Source of the DNA: Gnetum montanum
Taxonomy: Eukaryota > Streptophyta > Gnetopsida > Gnetales > Gnetaceae
Reading direction: 5' to 3'
NCBI GenBank assembly: GCA_015680685.1
Contig: MNCI01003833.1
Location: 64,853 to 128,852 of the forward strand
DNA: 64,000 nt
The first letter of the stretch is position 1; each line of letters starts with the position of its first letter. A model generated the notes under the pieces. The model saw nothing but the letters and a program-made list of their open reading frames with translations, was not told the DNA's origin and searched no databases. Positions 33,951-46,700 of the stretch are shown here, piece after piece. Position numbers and translations under genes: made by a program.

Positions 33951-36097
33951 TTTAATGCCCAAGAATATCCCAAATTTATCTAGAAAAATCCAAATAATGT
34001 ATATTTTAACTAGGAATCTCTAAGGGCCAGGTCTTGGTTACCCTCATTGACAAAGGAACTCACCAACAGCTTTTAGAATAACCTTGTGACTCCAAACAAG
34101 TCATTTATCACCTAGTCTTAGCAATAGTTTCCCTATTAACATAATTAATGACTAAGGCACATGTATCATTGGAGGGATAGCTCTTGACTATCCCTCACTA
34201 CACACCACTAGACTTAATTTCTTAGTGTCATAAATCCATATTCTCACATGAACTTACGAATCAAAATCTAAGGTAGGAAATCCATTTAACAATCCTTGTT
34301 CTCATGGAGTGGATCAAAATAAAGAACATTGAACTACTGCATGTAGATAAGGGCATTTAAAATATTCATGGCTCCCACTATCAATTAAGTGAAACTAGTC
34401 ACAAAAATATTATTATTTTATTCTAAAAATCTAAAAGATTTCTAAAATGGCCAAAAATTCATAATAGCCAAAATTCCACAAAATTGCAAAATCATGTTTT
34501 TGTCATGAGTTGGACCAAAATCCAAGTTCACATTAAAATTTTATCCATATTATTCATAAATATCCAAGAAGTAGGTTAAAAAAAGTTTTCACAATTCCAA
34601 AAATTCATCAAAAGAGAAAATGGTCTGAACAAAATTAAAATATCAAAAAATAAGTCCAAAATGACAAAAATCTTGTAGAATCTCAACATAATAATCAAAA
34701 TCATAGAAGAATAGTAGAAAAATAGAAATCAAGATGGAGGAATAAAAAATCCATAACAATATAGGATAGTTACATAAGCAAAACATAAATTAATCTCTGT
34801 TATAATATCTACAACCAAATAGAATAACTACATAAAAAGGAAAGTAGAATAAACTTTCTTACTTGTGTTGGTAGAGCTTTCAATATCTTCTTAGCATCTT
34901 TCTTTTCTACCTAATGCTCTCAATTATTTTTTTTCTTTGCTTATCCTATCACACCTAAAACACTTCTAAAAACTACTATGAAGCATATCTAATGCCTCAA
35001 CCTATTTTAAAGGGGAAGAAGAGAAGAAACAAGTTTAAAATTAGCTTCAAAATGAAGAAGAAAGGGTAAAAAAATATTTTAGAAAAACATGATGAATCAT
35101 GGTTTGAAAAAAAATGTCAATTGGTAGAAAACAAACAACAAAAACAAGCGGTGAAGAGGTGGTGGAAGAAAACACGAGACAAAAGAGAAAAAGTATAATA
35201 CATACTATATGTTATGTATATAATATAGAAAAAGTTTATATAAAATGTGTTATGCATGTGAATATCCATTAAGAATGGCCATTGACTTCTTTTCTCTAAA
35301 AGAAATTTGATTTTAATATTTTTCAAAAAGTTATTAACATTTTTATAAATTCATTATTATTTTTCCCTCTAACTAATACCTCAATGTTTAAACACCCATA
35401 ACATGTCCACTAAGACTCCAAATAAAATTTTGTTTGAACCTAAGGAATCTTTATCAAGTGTTCCACCTAATCATAGATGGAAATCTTATCTAGGCATTAC
35501 CTATCAAGGTTTCCTAGTTCAAATGTTAAAACTTTAATGATATTTTAGGAAAATAGAAAATGTAATATCTCGAAAACCATAACTTTGATTCTAGTGACTC
35601 AAGGATCAAAACGAACATTTTCAAATGTCCTAAACACATTGATAAGGTCCAATTCTAGGTAGGACATCATCTTAAGGTACTTCCTTAATAAAGCTATTTA
35701 TGCAGTATTTACTTATAATTAAAAATGAACTCCAAATCCTAGCTTAATGAAAAAGGTAACAAGGGATATGTTTGGGTTAAGGTGTCAATTCAAAATTACT
35801 CTATGAATAGAGTATTATATAATCACATGTTGCATATTAAAAAGAAAAGATGCATAATTACATGTTCATAATAAAGTATAAATATACATAATTGAATGTG
35901 CATAAAGAATAAAATATGTATAGCCAAATACTTGTAAAAGCATAATAACTAAGAAAAGAAAAACTTTATGGGACAATTCGATTTTTAACATTTAATCATA
36001 TAATATACAGAATATCTATGAACAAGCTCAAATAGTAGTGAGATAAAAGATACAAAACTTTAACAAATACTCTACTAGGTAAATTACATTTACTTAT
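33951..36097. other. AT-rich stretch, no recognised feature
   Basis: 2.1 kb with very low GC and no coding frame that resembles a known protein. I see no LTR ends, terminal repeats or RNA genes. It may be old flank of Cop-1 or a worn LTR or leader of another element. Confidence 0.5.
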
Positions 36098-36805
36098 TGA
36101 TGAGTCATCATTAATTAAACTATGTCAATGCATACCCATCAACACATGATTTGATGTGTCAATGCATATGCATTAACAAAGTGTTAGTTCTTGCCTATAT
36201 AAATGTGCACACCTACTACATTGAAGGTATTCATTCATTAGTAGTATAGTGGAGCTCTTGTAGTTTATTTTTTTGAGACTTGGAATATTTTCTAAGTGCC
36301 CACAATAAGAGTTGAGAAGAGTATAGATCTTTATTCAGGCATTGATGTACTTGGACACTTTGGTGTGAATAGCAATAAAGATGAGATTCTTGATAAATCT
36401 AGAATCACTTAGAATTAGCATAATATTTACTCTAATGCACTTTACTATTATGAAATTTACTTTCATACATTTAATGAATTAATTAATTAATTATAGATAA
36501 TTAGTGCACATAAGTATGACCACCTTGAGCATATGTTGACACTTGGTAACCCAATAGCATTAAGATGTGTTCAAGATGTGTATGGTAGGTGGGAAAAAAT
36601 GCTTAAGTTAGAATGAGCTAAGACATTAAATAGTGTCTAGATTAATTAAGCACATAATTACTTTATTTTCACACTTAGGAGAAATAAATAGAAATATAAA
36701 AGCTATACAAATCATGTGCCTCAATTACACTGAACCATAGCATTGTACCCTTACAAGTGGATTTGGGAACACAATGATCACATTCTTAAGATTCACTGCT
36801 AACCC
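36098..36805 (+). repeat. Athila-type LTR fragment
   Basis: Starts TGATGAGTCATCATT and follows the Ath-2 LTR through TATATAAAT (36196-36204, TATA-like), TAGATCTTTATTCAGGCATT and AATAAAG (about 36377), to AAGATTCACTG near 36800. The last 100 bp with the usual CTCATCA end are missing. It abuts the Cop-2 3' LTR. No target duplication is visible. Confidence 0.82.
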
Positions 36806-36878
36806 TTCAACTTCTATAAAGGACAACCCTTCAAATTTTGTAACAATTGATCCTTAAACACATTTAACACCCTCCTGT
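36806..36878 (-). repeat. Cop-2 3' LTR start and polypurine tract
   Basis: The minus strand reads ACAGGAGGG (36870-36878) followed by TGTTAAATGTG (from 36869 leftward). This is the common copia pattern of a G-rich polypurine tract directly before TGTTA. The LTR is cut at 36806. Confidence 0.7.
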
Positions 36879-38535
36879 AAACTAAAAGTTTTCAAACTAT
36901 CAATTTAACAAGAATTATTCAACATGTAGACTCCAAGTTACTTTCTCAGCCTCTGGAATGTTGATAACTTGAGGGGTTTGGTTAGAATATCAATGAGTTA
37001 ATCTTCACCCTTACAAAAGACCAAATCAATAACACCATAATTGCATAGATCATGCAAGAAGTGAAATCTTACATAAATATGCTTTCTTCTTCCATGTAGC
37101 ATAGGATTTTTGAATAACTTTTGGTGGAATTGTTATCACAAAAAATTGTAGTAGCCCCCTCTTGCTTGAAGCATAGTTCATTAAGAATTTCTCTTAGACA
37201 AATAGCTTGGCAAGCATAAGAAGTTGCAATAAAAAATTCAACCTCTGTGATTGACAATGTAAACAATTGATTGCTTCTTGGATGATCATGAAATAGCCTT
37301 TATGCCCATCATAAAAACATATCCTAAAGTGCTCTTCCTATCATCTTGATCTCTTGCATAATCATTATTAGTAAATCCCAAAAAATTAGATTTCTTACAT
37401 TTCTTGTAAAAAAGCCAAAAATATTTAGTACCTTACAAGTAATGAAATTTTTTTTTTTCAACCAACAAATGCTTCTTCTTTGGAGACTCCATGTATATAC
37501 TGATAAGACTCACAACATGCATTATATCAGGTCTAGTTGTAGTCAAATACATTAGACTCCCAACAATTTTCTTGTAAATTGTAGTCTCCACCTTACCTCC
37601 TTGAGGATCTTTATTTATCCTCAAGCCAATCTCAATTGGACTACTTATAGGATTGAAAATCCTTCATCTTCAACCTCTCCAAAATTTCTTTGACATACTT
37701 CTTTTGAGAAATAAATATTCCAATAGGGGATTACACTACTTCCATTCCAAGATAGTAATGCATTTCCCCAAGAAGAGTCATTTCAAACTCATCCATCATT
37801 AACTTCTTAAAGTTTTCAAATGAATCACTATCATTCCTAGTGAAAATAAGATCATCAACATATAAACATATAATGAGCACTTTTCCTCCATCAATCTTTG
37901 TAAAAAGTATATGCTTATACTGACATTTTTGAAATTCCTCAGAAAAATTAGTATTTATAAAAATATACCAAGATCTTGGAGCTTGTTTTAGTCCATACAA
38001 ATCCTTTTTTAATTTATAGATCTTATGTTTACTACCAAGATTCACAAAACTAGGGGGCTGATTAATAAATACCTATTCCTCCAAGTCTCCATGCAAGAAT
38101 GCAAACTTGACATCCATTTGGAAGATAGGCCATGAATTTTGTGCTAGCAATGCAATCACCAATCTAATTGTATCATGCCTTGCAGTAGGAGCAAAGACTT
38201 ATTTATAGTCAATCCCATATTCTTGCTTGTATCCCTTAGCCAACACTCACGCCTTATACTTGTTAACTTCACTAGCCTCCTTTAGTTTTGTTTTGAAGAC
38301 CCACATCACACCAATGATTTTGTGCCCTTTTAAAAGATCAACCAACTTCCAAGTATCATTTCTCTCAATGGATTTAATTTAATCCTTCATTACCTTTCTT
38401 CATTTTGATTCTTTAATAATACTTTCAAAAGTTGTGAGATCACAATTTGCAAACAAAGCAAAGTGGATGATGGGTTCATCAGATTGGTCAATCCCAGTTA
38501 ACTCATAATCCATCATCCATGACGGCATTTATGAT
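36879..38535 (-). pseudogene. Cop-2 reverse transcriptase and RNase H, degraded
   Basis: Minus strand. RT: KYKA and VLAKGYKQEYGIDYK (about 38210-38270), FQMDVKFAFLHGDL with the first catalytic Asp (about 38085-38125), IYKLKKDLYGLKQAPRSWY (37960-38020), and the active site LYVDDLIFTRND (about 37830-37870) with both Asp. HYYLGMEVV closes the open frame at 37731. RNase H: SITEVEFFIATSYACQAICL (about 37190-37250) and TTIFCDNNST (about 37125-37160) with catalytic Glu and Asp. Frameshifts near 37100, 37640 and 37735. Confidence 0.9.
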
Positions 38536-39190
38536 GATGTTATGTCCTATAGAAGACTTAGGCATGATAGGTCCTATGATATCTAAACTCCAACATTGAA
38601 ATGGCCATGTGATGTGTGTGGTATGCAGTTCAATGGGTGGCAAATGCATTAAGTTGGAATGCCATTGATACATGTCACACATCTAGACCTTGGAGATGTA
38701 ATTGTATTCCATGTAAGGCCAATAGTATCCTAAGCATCTAATTTTTGATGCCATTTGCCCTGATTGCTATGTGACCTCCACACAATCACTCATGGACTTG
38801 ATCAATGATCATTTGTGCTTTGCCATTGCCAACATAGGTTAGTAGTATGCCATTGTAGGATCTATGATATNTATTGCCAACATAGGTTAGTAGTATGCCA
38901 TTGTAGGATCTATGATATAGTGTGTTATCACCTACAAGGACATACTACCATGATTGTTTTTACACTACATCATTTTAGGTAGTGGTTAGATGTTGCGGAG
39001 GCTCACCCTATTGAAGATAGGACTTGATGTCATCATACAATTCTTGTGTGTGAGTTTTGCTTATTGTGGCTATGGATGCAATGTCAGTTGTTTGTGTGAT
39101 AGGCTTGATGAAATCCGTTAATGAAGCAAGTAAGGCATGAAACGTATTAGGTGCAATGCTTAAGGCTAGTGTAGCTAATGTGTTAGTAAT
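38536..39190 (-). pseudogene. Tat-B integrase, N-terminal part, degraded
   Basis: Homologous to Tat-A 15600-16070. On the minus strand the zinc-binding region (YNGILLTYVGNGKAQMIIDQ ... LCGGHIA) and the start of the core (LEF.YHRTYHA wording near 38540-38590) are readable with many stops. The match to Tat-A ends abruptly at about 38536, before the second catalytic Asp. An internal 46-bp exact duplication around an N (38825-38918) is probably an assembly artefact. Confidence 0.75.
38825..38918. repeat. Exact 46-bp duplication around an ambiguous base
   Basis: 38825-38870 and 38873-38918 are identical (ATTGCCAACATAGG...TCTATGATAT), separated by N at 38871 and one T. Everything else in this window is strongly diverged, so a perfect copy next to an N points to two contig ends that overlap but were not merged. 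Confidence 0.85.
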
Positions 39191-40150
39191 GACATTCTCA
39201 TTATAGGGAATGTGTTGGATATCTAGAATTGCAAATCATTTGAGTAAGTGCTTTACCAAGTCACAATAAGGTTGTAAGTGTTGTGCTTTATAACCATAAA
39301 CCTCTATGACTTGGTTAATGACTAATTATGAATCACCTTGGATCACTAGGTTTTGAATTCATAGGTCGTGGGCTACTAAGATGTCTATAAGGAGACCTTC
39401 ATACTCCACTACATTGTTAGTGCAAGGAAATACAAAGTAATAAGTGAAGGGTTAGATCTCCCTAGAGGGAAATGTGATTACAGTAGTGGACCTACCCCCT
39501 TGATAGGTTGAAGCACCATCAAAGTATAACATTACCTCAAAGTTGGCAGGCACATGGCTTATGCTGCTAACATGCTCATCCAAAAATTCTAGATCTATCA
39601 TTGCTTGATCATTTATTGACAAAGCCATGAATTGTATGGCTATTGCTTAACATTTAGTTGATTCTTGTTCTATGTAGTGTAGGCCAAACTTTGTTTTTAT
39701 TGCTTTCCATTGTGCAACTCAACTACTTATGTAAAGTTCATTGTGATTGCCTAGAGTACATTACTTATATAGATGATGTTTACCTGGATATGGAAAAAAT
39801 AGTGCCTTCACTTCTTAAGCATGAAGACTAAGGTGAGGTAGTTCTTCTCCACATCATTGTATTTTGCTTCATGGGCCAGTAATGCATGGCTTAGGTACTA
39901 TATAGGGACCTTTGAGCCATCGTCTCACTTTTGGCAAAGCAAAGAGGTGATGGATGTGTCAGAGGTTACAAGGTAGATGTAAAATGGTTTATCTCCTTGT
40001 AGAGGGTAGACTATTGGAAATTGCACAAGCTCCTATTTAAGGTTGTCAAATGCCTCTTGGCATTGAGCTATCCACTCAAAATGGACTCCCTTTTCTGAGC
40101 AGATGTTGCATGGGCTGCAACTTGTTAGTTAACCATGCAATAAACTTGCG
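39191..40150 (-). pseudogene. Tat-B RNase H and second archaeal-type RNase H, degraded
   Basis: The first RNase H (39560-40110) is readable with stops and matches Tat-A 16600-17130. The second begins MLYFDGASTYQGG (first Asp, about 39490-39530), followed by NNVVEYEGLLIDIL (Glu, about 39400-39440), IQGDS (Asp) and LVINQVIEVYGYKAQHLQPY (about 39270-39330). It ends with a YNENVITNTLATLALS segment (about 39160-39210). The presence in both A and B confirms that the dual RNase H is a family trait. Confidence 0.8.
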
Positions 40151-41280
40151 AATGAATTACAGTCTACCTTGTAACCCACATAGCTCCTTAAGGTTAGTTG
40201 TTGGTGCTAAATTGATGATAGTATTAACCTTTTTAGGGTCTATGTATATACCTACTTCTAATGCTACAAAACCTAGCATGTGAACCATGTTAATGCCAAA
40301 GACACACTTCTTAGGATTCAACCTAAGGTCATGTATTATGCAATGTTTTAAGTACACAGTCTAAGTCATCTACATGTTTATATCTTATTTTGGACTTAAC
40401 TACTATTTCATCAACATAATCATTAAGCAAATCTAGTAAGTAATCACTAAGGATGTATGTCATAGCACGTTCATAGGTTACTTTTGTGTTTTTTAGTCCA
40501 AAAGCCATCATTGTGTAACAAAACATACCCCAAGGGGTCATGAAGGTCATATTGAGCTGATGCTCCATGTTGATCCAAATCCACTTGTAACTAGAGAACC
40601 TATCCATGAAGGAAAACAAGGCATAACCAATTGTAGTATCCACTAGTTGTTTAATACTAGGCACCAGGAAGTTATCTTTAATGATCACCTTGTTTAGGTC
40701 CCAGAAGTCTATGTAAATGTATATGCTTCTATTTTTCTTGGGTACAACCACAATGTTAGAAACCTAGTCTATGTAGTCAATAGCCCAAATGAAACCAGCA
40801 TTGTAAATCTTGGTGATTTCATTACAGATTACCAATGCCACCTCAAGCTTCACCTTGTGGGATTTCTTCTTAACTAGTTTTATGTGAGGATCAAGGATTA
40901 TATTATGCTACACTATGTGAGGATCTAGGCTTCTCATGTCTTCATAAGATCATGCAAATGCCTTGATGTTGTTGTTGAGTGTTTTTGCAATGTTTTGGGC
41001 ATGTTGAGGCTCTAACAAAGAATTAAGATTCAATGTTTTTGCCTTGCCACTAAGTGTTGTTATAGGGACTTCAACGAGGGCATCCTTGGTGATGTCACCT
41101 ACCTTTAGGTCTAGAGCTTTAACTAGATGATCTGGCCAATCTAGTAGTGCCTCTACAAATGCTATGTGTTCATTGCGAGCTCTTGGCTCAAGATCTAGGC
41201 ATTTGGTATTAATGTATCACATGAGACCACCATGAGGCCTAGTAAGAACCAAAGGTGAATGCAGATGCCTACACATCCTC
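40151..41280 (-). pseudogene. Tat-B reverse transcriptase, most complete Tat copy here
   Basis: Minus strand. The leader segment EALLDWPDHLVKALDLKVGD (about 41090-41150) is followed by the RT start HIKLVKKKSHKVKLEVALVI (about 40840-40900). An open stretch of 140 codons (40329-40751) reads MVVPKKNRSIYIYIDFWDLN, ALFSFMDRFSSYKW with the first catalytic Asp (about 40585-40630) and LLNDYVDEIVVKSK (about 40395-40440). The YxDD motif is YVDE, so one catalytic Asp has become Glu. The thumb is at 40157-40357 (NPKKCVFGINMVHMLGFVAL). Confidence 0.88.
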
Positions 41281-41530
41281 AGGATGCAATTCTACCAAGT
41301 ATCCTACAAAACAACCAAAAAGAACATCAAGACATACCTATCTTAAACAAAGTTGAAATGGATAATATAAAGAAAGTAATGCAATGAACATTCACCTAAG
41401 TGTGCAAATGAGAAGTCATAGAAGCTAATATGCAAGCTAGTTTTGTGACTTGGTAGGCCATGGGGTGCTAGTTTAAGGTCATAGCAGACCATGGTTTGCT
41501 AGTTTAAAGGTCATAGTAGATCATGGTTTG
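41281..41530 (-). repeat. Tat-B spacer, RT side, with two minisatellite units
   Basis: Non-coding. Around 41467-41530 two units occur with the core TGCTAGTTTAAGGTCATAGC, the same core as in Tat-A at 18050-18470 and at 47580-47890. It marks the RT-side edge of the protease-RT spacer. Confidence 0.7.
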
Positions 41531-43784
41531 TGCAAACTACATTAGTTTAGGCAAGGTTGGGAGTTATTGCAACATGAAATTAGGTTGGACATTTGTTGGG
41601 CAATCAGAAAAAATTTAGGAAATTTTCTAGCTTTGGGGACCACTAGAAAATGTTTGGAAAATCTTCTAACTCTAGTTGCTACGCTCAAGAAAAACTTGGA
41701 AAATTTACCTAAGTATGGGATTCTATCTTTGTAGGTAATGCATTTAATTACCTCAAGAAGGTATATATGTGTATTTCACCAAGGTCAAACTATCATTTTC
41801 CAAAGTAAAAATAAGAAGTTACAGAGTGTAGTGGAGTTGGAGTAAGGAGTGAAGTCAGAGTGTAGCAATAAGAGCATAGAACCCAAAAAGTGATAGCTAG
41901 AGCATAGCACCCCAAACAGTGATAGATAGAGCATGATCGGAAACATGACATGTCAAAATGAACATCAGCACCTTGGGCTCATCAACATGGATGATGGAGA
42001 GTGAGCACTATAATGTCTACCATGGGCACGCATGGAGGAACAAAGAGAGATGCCATCTGCTAGGTACCCTACTACACTTCACCCTTGTATAGTTTTTACT
42101 TTGTTTTGTCTTGCCTTTATTTATTTGCATTGCATTTGGGTTTTAGGCTTTGGAGTAGCCTACCTTAATAGGAACTACCATGACTGTGGTTGCCAGGGCC
42201 ACCACGGCCAAGAGGAGAAAGGAAAATTTTGTGGGTGATGAGGGTTTTTCTTGCACATTTTTTTCCTTTTTCTACATTTTGCACATGCACTATGTTGGAA
42301 TGGGTGATTGGATTCCATGACTATGTGGGACAAGGGTTTCATTTTTTTCATGCTATGTGGAGCATGGGGAATTAGCAAAAATGTGGGCTTTGTGGCCATT
42401 GCTAGGAAAAAAGGAGAAAAGACAAAACTAAGGCCTTTGTAGATGTAGCCAAGGTAGTCGTAACTTGGACACAAGGGATCATGGAACCCCCTCGTCCCCA
42501 CTCTATTATTGGAAAAAGGCATAGTGAAGGCTATGGCTATGATGGTGGTTTGTGTGACCATAGATGAGAGGGTCACAGGTTTGTGCATGGCCATGATTTC
42601 TATTATTTTGTGTTGCTATTATGTGGAGGGGAAAAAGGCGAAGGCAAGGGCTTAGTGACTATAGCTCAGGGAAGGCCACAGTCGATGAACGATGCTCTGC
42701 AATTTTCTTTATGTCATAGTAAGGCACTTTTGCATGGTATGGAGGGACACAAGTGTTGGTAGCCACCATGGGTTGCTTACCACATGGCAAGGATTTAGTG
42801 TTGGAGCATGAGGAGGTGAAGTGTAGGGAGATACGAGAAGGGTTGCTTTTTTTGGATTTGTTTTTTAGGTTTGAATGGAGATTAGTGGTAGGATACATGT
42901 GAGGAGTTGTGGGGAAAGCATACCATATAGCACAATGGGGTTGAGTAGCACGAAGTGTTAGAGCATGGCTGGGGCAAGTGAAGATGGCTACAAGGGCTAC
43001 AGCCATGATCTATGCTCTAGTAGGTGGCACATTGTGTGAATGTCTTTGACACAACAATTTATTTTTCATGAATTTTTTCATGTTTTGAGGCTAGGGAGCA
43101 TAGCCAATATTTAGCAATGTTTTCATGACTTTGAAGACTTCGCTTCTTAAGGAGCATAGCTAACAGTTAGAAATTATTTCATGATTCCAGGTAGTTATGC
43201 TCCCTAAGGATCATATGTGATAATTAGAAATTTTTATGATTTACTTGGGTTACACTCTTGTGTAGGGGTGACCTAGAGTTAGGATTTTTTTTCAAGGACA
43301 CCTAGGCTACACTACTTGGAGTTGGAAAAATTTTGAAAAGTTACTAAGTATAAAAGGAGGAATTTTCAAAATGCAAAAGTGCTAAGTGTGAGAATGTAGA
43401 ATGTTAGAATGCCACCTATGAAACAAAATGTGATGCATACCAAAGCTTTTCCAAAATGCTAAACTTGCAAGTCAAACATGCCAAACTATCAAAACATGCA
43501 AATGGAACTAATGCACAACATGTGAATGTAAAGAAAAATGCTACTACTACGTTAGTGTTGTACCGCTATGAGCACCAGGCACATCAAATATATGTATCGA
43601 TGTCCTATGCCCATGGGGCCCACAAGGGACCCTAAGGAAATGTATTTTTTCTAAGTTATGGTACCCTAACTTTGCTAATTTTACTAAGTGTAGGTTAGTG
43701 TATTTTTTCCCATCTATTGTATACTAATGCTTTTTTGTTTTATTGCTTTTGTACTTGCAAAGTATTATTAAAGCCAATCCTCAT
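41531..43784. other. Spacer between Tat-B RT and the antisense gene
   Basis: 2.25 kb without a supported gene. Short frames at 42032-42594 and 42659-43006 overlap on both strands and match nothing recognisable. Repeated motifs of type GGAGCATAGCTAA with TTAGAAATT occur at 43090-43230, and AGAGTGTAG/AGAGCATAG words at 41840-41930 recall the LTR palindromes. The last part, up to the ATG at 43785, would be the upstream region of the antisense gene and ends in a T-rich, intron-like stretch with TTGCAAAG at 43755-43762. Confidence 0.5.
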
Positions 43785-46700
43785 CATGGTGGAGCTCGTT
43801 GGCATCCTCTACTATATGAGTGAGCTAGTTCCAAACATGCCTAATTCAAATACATAGTTGGGTCACCAGGTAGTATAGTTCTAGCCAGGAGCATACAAGT
43901 TCCTAGAATTCCTACTCCAACACTTCAATGTGATGATGTGGTTACACTTAGATTCGGATGTTGCTAGTGTCATCACAAAGATGTTGCTACCTAGGGAAAA
44001 CCAGGGCATTCTAATGTTCATGTCTAATGAACCCACTACTAGTGATGGTAGAAAAAGAGGTTCAAGTTGAGGCCCTAGGGGCATTAGGCCCTTGTCCAAG
44101 ATCTAGAAAATGCCAGAGTTTAGTTTCTATAGTAAGAGAAACACTCTCTTTATTGCTCAACATGTGCATACCCTGTTCTAGAATCCACCTGAGATGGTGT
44201 ATTGTGCAAGAGGGTATGTGTTCCTATGATTTTGCATTATTCATTTGGCTATTGGCTCATGTGAAGGTGTTGACTACTCATGTTTATTGCTAGGTTTAGT
44301 GTTGGTGAGCATGGCCTACATGATGAGGAGGGAACCCTAAACTTGACCCTATAGGAACTTTCAACTTGCAAGAGCATTCATTCAGGGGTGATTGGGTAGA
44401 TTGGGTCCAACTTGGTAGAGTACCCTCTTTGGTATTCGAAGGCCTACGAGAACTATCAGACCCATGGCTAGTTGGATGTGAAGTAGGTGGATGATGTACC
44501 TAGCATCAAGGAGGCATAGATTCCACCACCACCATCACACACACCTTTTGTCACGCATAAGCAATTTATCACTTTGCTCTTGTGCATTTGCTACTTTGCC
44601 CTTTTTTCATGATGCTAACATTATTTTCTTTGCCTATATTATAGCTATAGTCACTTCAGGAGAGGTCACAGTGGTAGCTACGTGCCACACTGAGGCCACC
44701 CTCATTACGAACTATGGGGATGTTGAGGATGCATAGCATTGGTTGTGTCATGAGGCCCCAATGAAGTTGACCAGTAGGCTTATACAGGCTGGGCTAATGG
44801 ACCTTTTCTTGGCCCTTAGCCTAGGCATTCTGATGGCTAAAATGGTCATCATTATTGATTCCTTCAGTGACAATGCTCATCATTTTGTCACATAGGTATG
44901 TGGTGTGAGGATGATCTTGAACCTCATTGATGACTTCTTTACAGACCTCTTTGGCCTCCCCTATGATGGCCCATTGGTCATTGATAAGACCAGTAAAGAG
45001 GTGGACCACTAAGGCGATGTCAATGAGTGGCTAGGAACTTCTCAATCTTACAAAGGAATACTCATTAAGAATGTGTGGGTGCCTATGGTTTGTGAGCTTT
45101 ACCCTCTCTTTTGTGCCTATGCATTTTTGAAGCTACTCTCCCAAGGGAAAATTCTTGGGGTGGCGTAGGCTCAAGTGATGAGGGTTGTGCTGGAGGAGGG
45201 CACAAGGTATAATTGGACCTATGACTTTGCTAGTAGCCTACATGCCAAGATCATCAAGCTGCGCCACAACCTCTAGGTGAGGTCACATGTGCACTTCACC
45301 TTCTTCACAGTGTGTCTGCAAAGGTTTGCAAAGTTTTTGATGGCTCAGGAGGATAGAGAATGGGTAGTGTAGGACCTCACACAACCTTCAAAGCCATGGA
45401 TCAAGCACTTTTTTAACACCACATGAGCATAATATTCTCTAGAGGCAATTGGTGAGTCATTTTCTATAACTACTAAAGGTCCCTTAAGGTAATCTCACTA
45501 CTCACATGATAGTGTAGGTGAGCCTTCACCAGCTAGTGCTAGGAACATGACTAGGGTGGAGCATTACATTACCAAGATGGTGGGACCATCTACGGGAAAG
45601 ATTCAAAGGCCATGTCTTATAAAGGAGCCTACATGGGAGGTTGAAAGGGCAAGTGACAAGAAGATCTGCTTGAAGTTTCAAGATTTGTATACGGATGTGG
45701 TAAGTTAGTATGAGTTGTAGGATGAATTTTTCTTTTTCATTTTATGTGTTTATGTTTTTTATGTTTTATGCTATGCCATATTATGCTAAGTTATTATGCT
45801 AACTTTGTCATGTGTGCAAATTGTTGGAATTAGGTGAGAGGGCTACTAGAGCAGTAGCAAAAGTAGTAGTAGAGGAGGTTCCTCCTCAAACCGAGGAGGG
45901 AGAAACATAGAAGAAAGAGCTATGTGAGGTTGTGGTGCTCCTCTAATAGTTAGAAGAGGAGGAATTGCTTCACCCCAATAGGGGCGATTTTGATAACCTC
46001 TTTGATAGTATGCAGCTGGGTGATCCCCCTCCTCTCACACTTGAAGGTTTGTTAGGTATGTGCTTTGCATTGGCATCTATTATTACTCTCTTTTTGCTCT
46101 TGCATATTTGGCTATTTGACTATTACTAAATGTATTATTACATTGTAACCATAGAGGCACCTATCAGCAATCCAACATCCACATCTACCTACCACATGGA
46201 GCCATGGGTAGCAGTTCCCGACAATTTCACCTTCATGGAAGGTTTGGTTGAGGACATGGTGGACCGCCTACAATAAGCAGATCCCAAGCTTGATATGCAT
46301 GTGATGTTTCTTTTCTTATCTTGCTTTACCAATTTGATGCTTAGTCTATGGCTAATGCTATTTTTCTTATTGTATGCTAACAAGTTCTAAGCTTCATTGG
46401 GATTCAAGTAGGATGGACAAGGAAGATGTCATCCCCAAGTTTTCCCCTAAGGTGGAGAAAGTGCCCCATCACATGTATGAGGTAGTGAGTAAGTGTGTGC
46501 TTTCAACTACGAGAGCACAGTGAGTCTGCAGGTGCACTAATGAGTATCTATGTAAGTGGATACATGAGCTCTAGTATAGGGTGGTGATCCAGTATGAAAA
46601 GATGAGGGACTTACAGTCCCATTATGACTTCTTTATAGCTTACAAATGAGGGGACAATATCTAGTGAATAGTTGAGATTGATTATACTAGGTACTAGTCA

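Larger units (their letters stand above)
36806..38535 (-). mobile_element. Cop-2: Ty1/copia fragment (RT, RNase H, start of 3' LTR)
   Basis: A second, clearly different copia family on the minus strand. It keeps RT, RNase H, the polypurine tract and about 64 bp of 3' LTR. Integrase, protease, gag and 5' LTR are gone: at about 38535 the sequence passes without transition into Tat-B integrase, and at 36805 into the Athila LTR fragment. Confidence 0.85.

Noticed and set aside
33951-36097. Possible further LTR or DNA transposon
   Set aside because: No terminal repeats, target duplications or coding similarity found by eye; left as unassigned.
42032-43006. Several overlapping short frames on both strands
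   Set aside because: No resemblance to known proteins, no codon pattern that favours one strand, and no intron context linking them to the gene at 43785.
44491-44580. His-rich stretch RRHRFHHHHHTH
   Set aside because: Arises from a CCACCACCATCAC low-complexity run next to an intron-like segment; no metal-binding domain around it.
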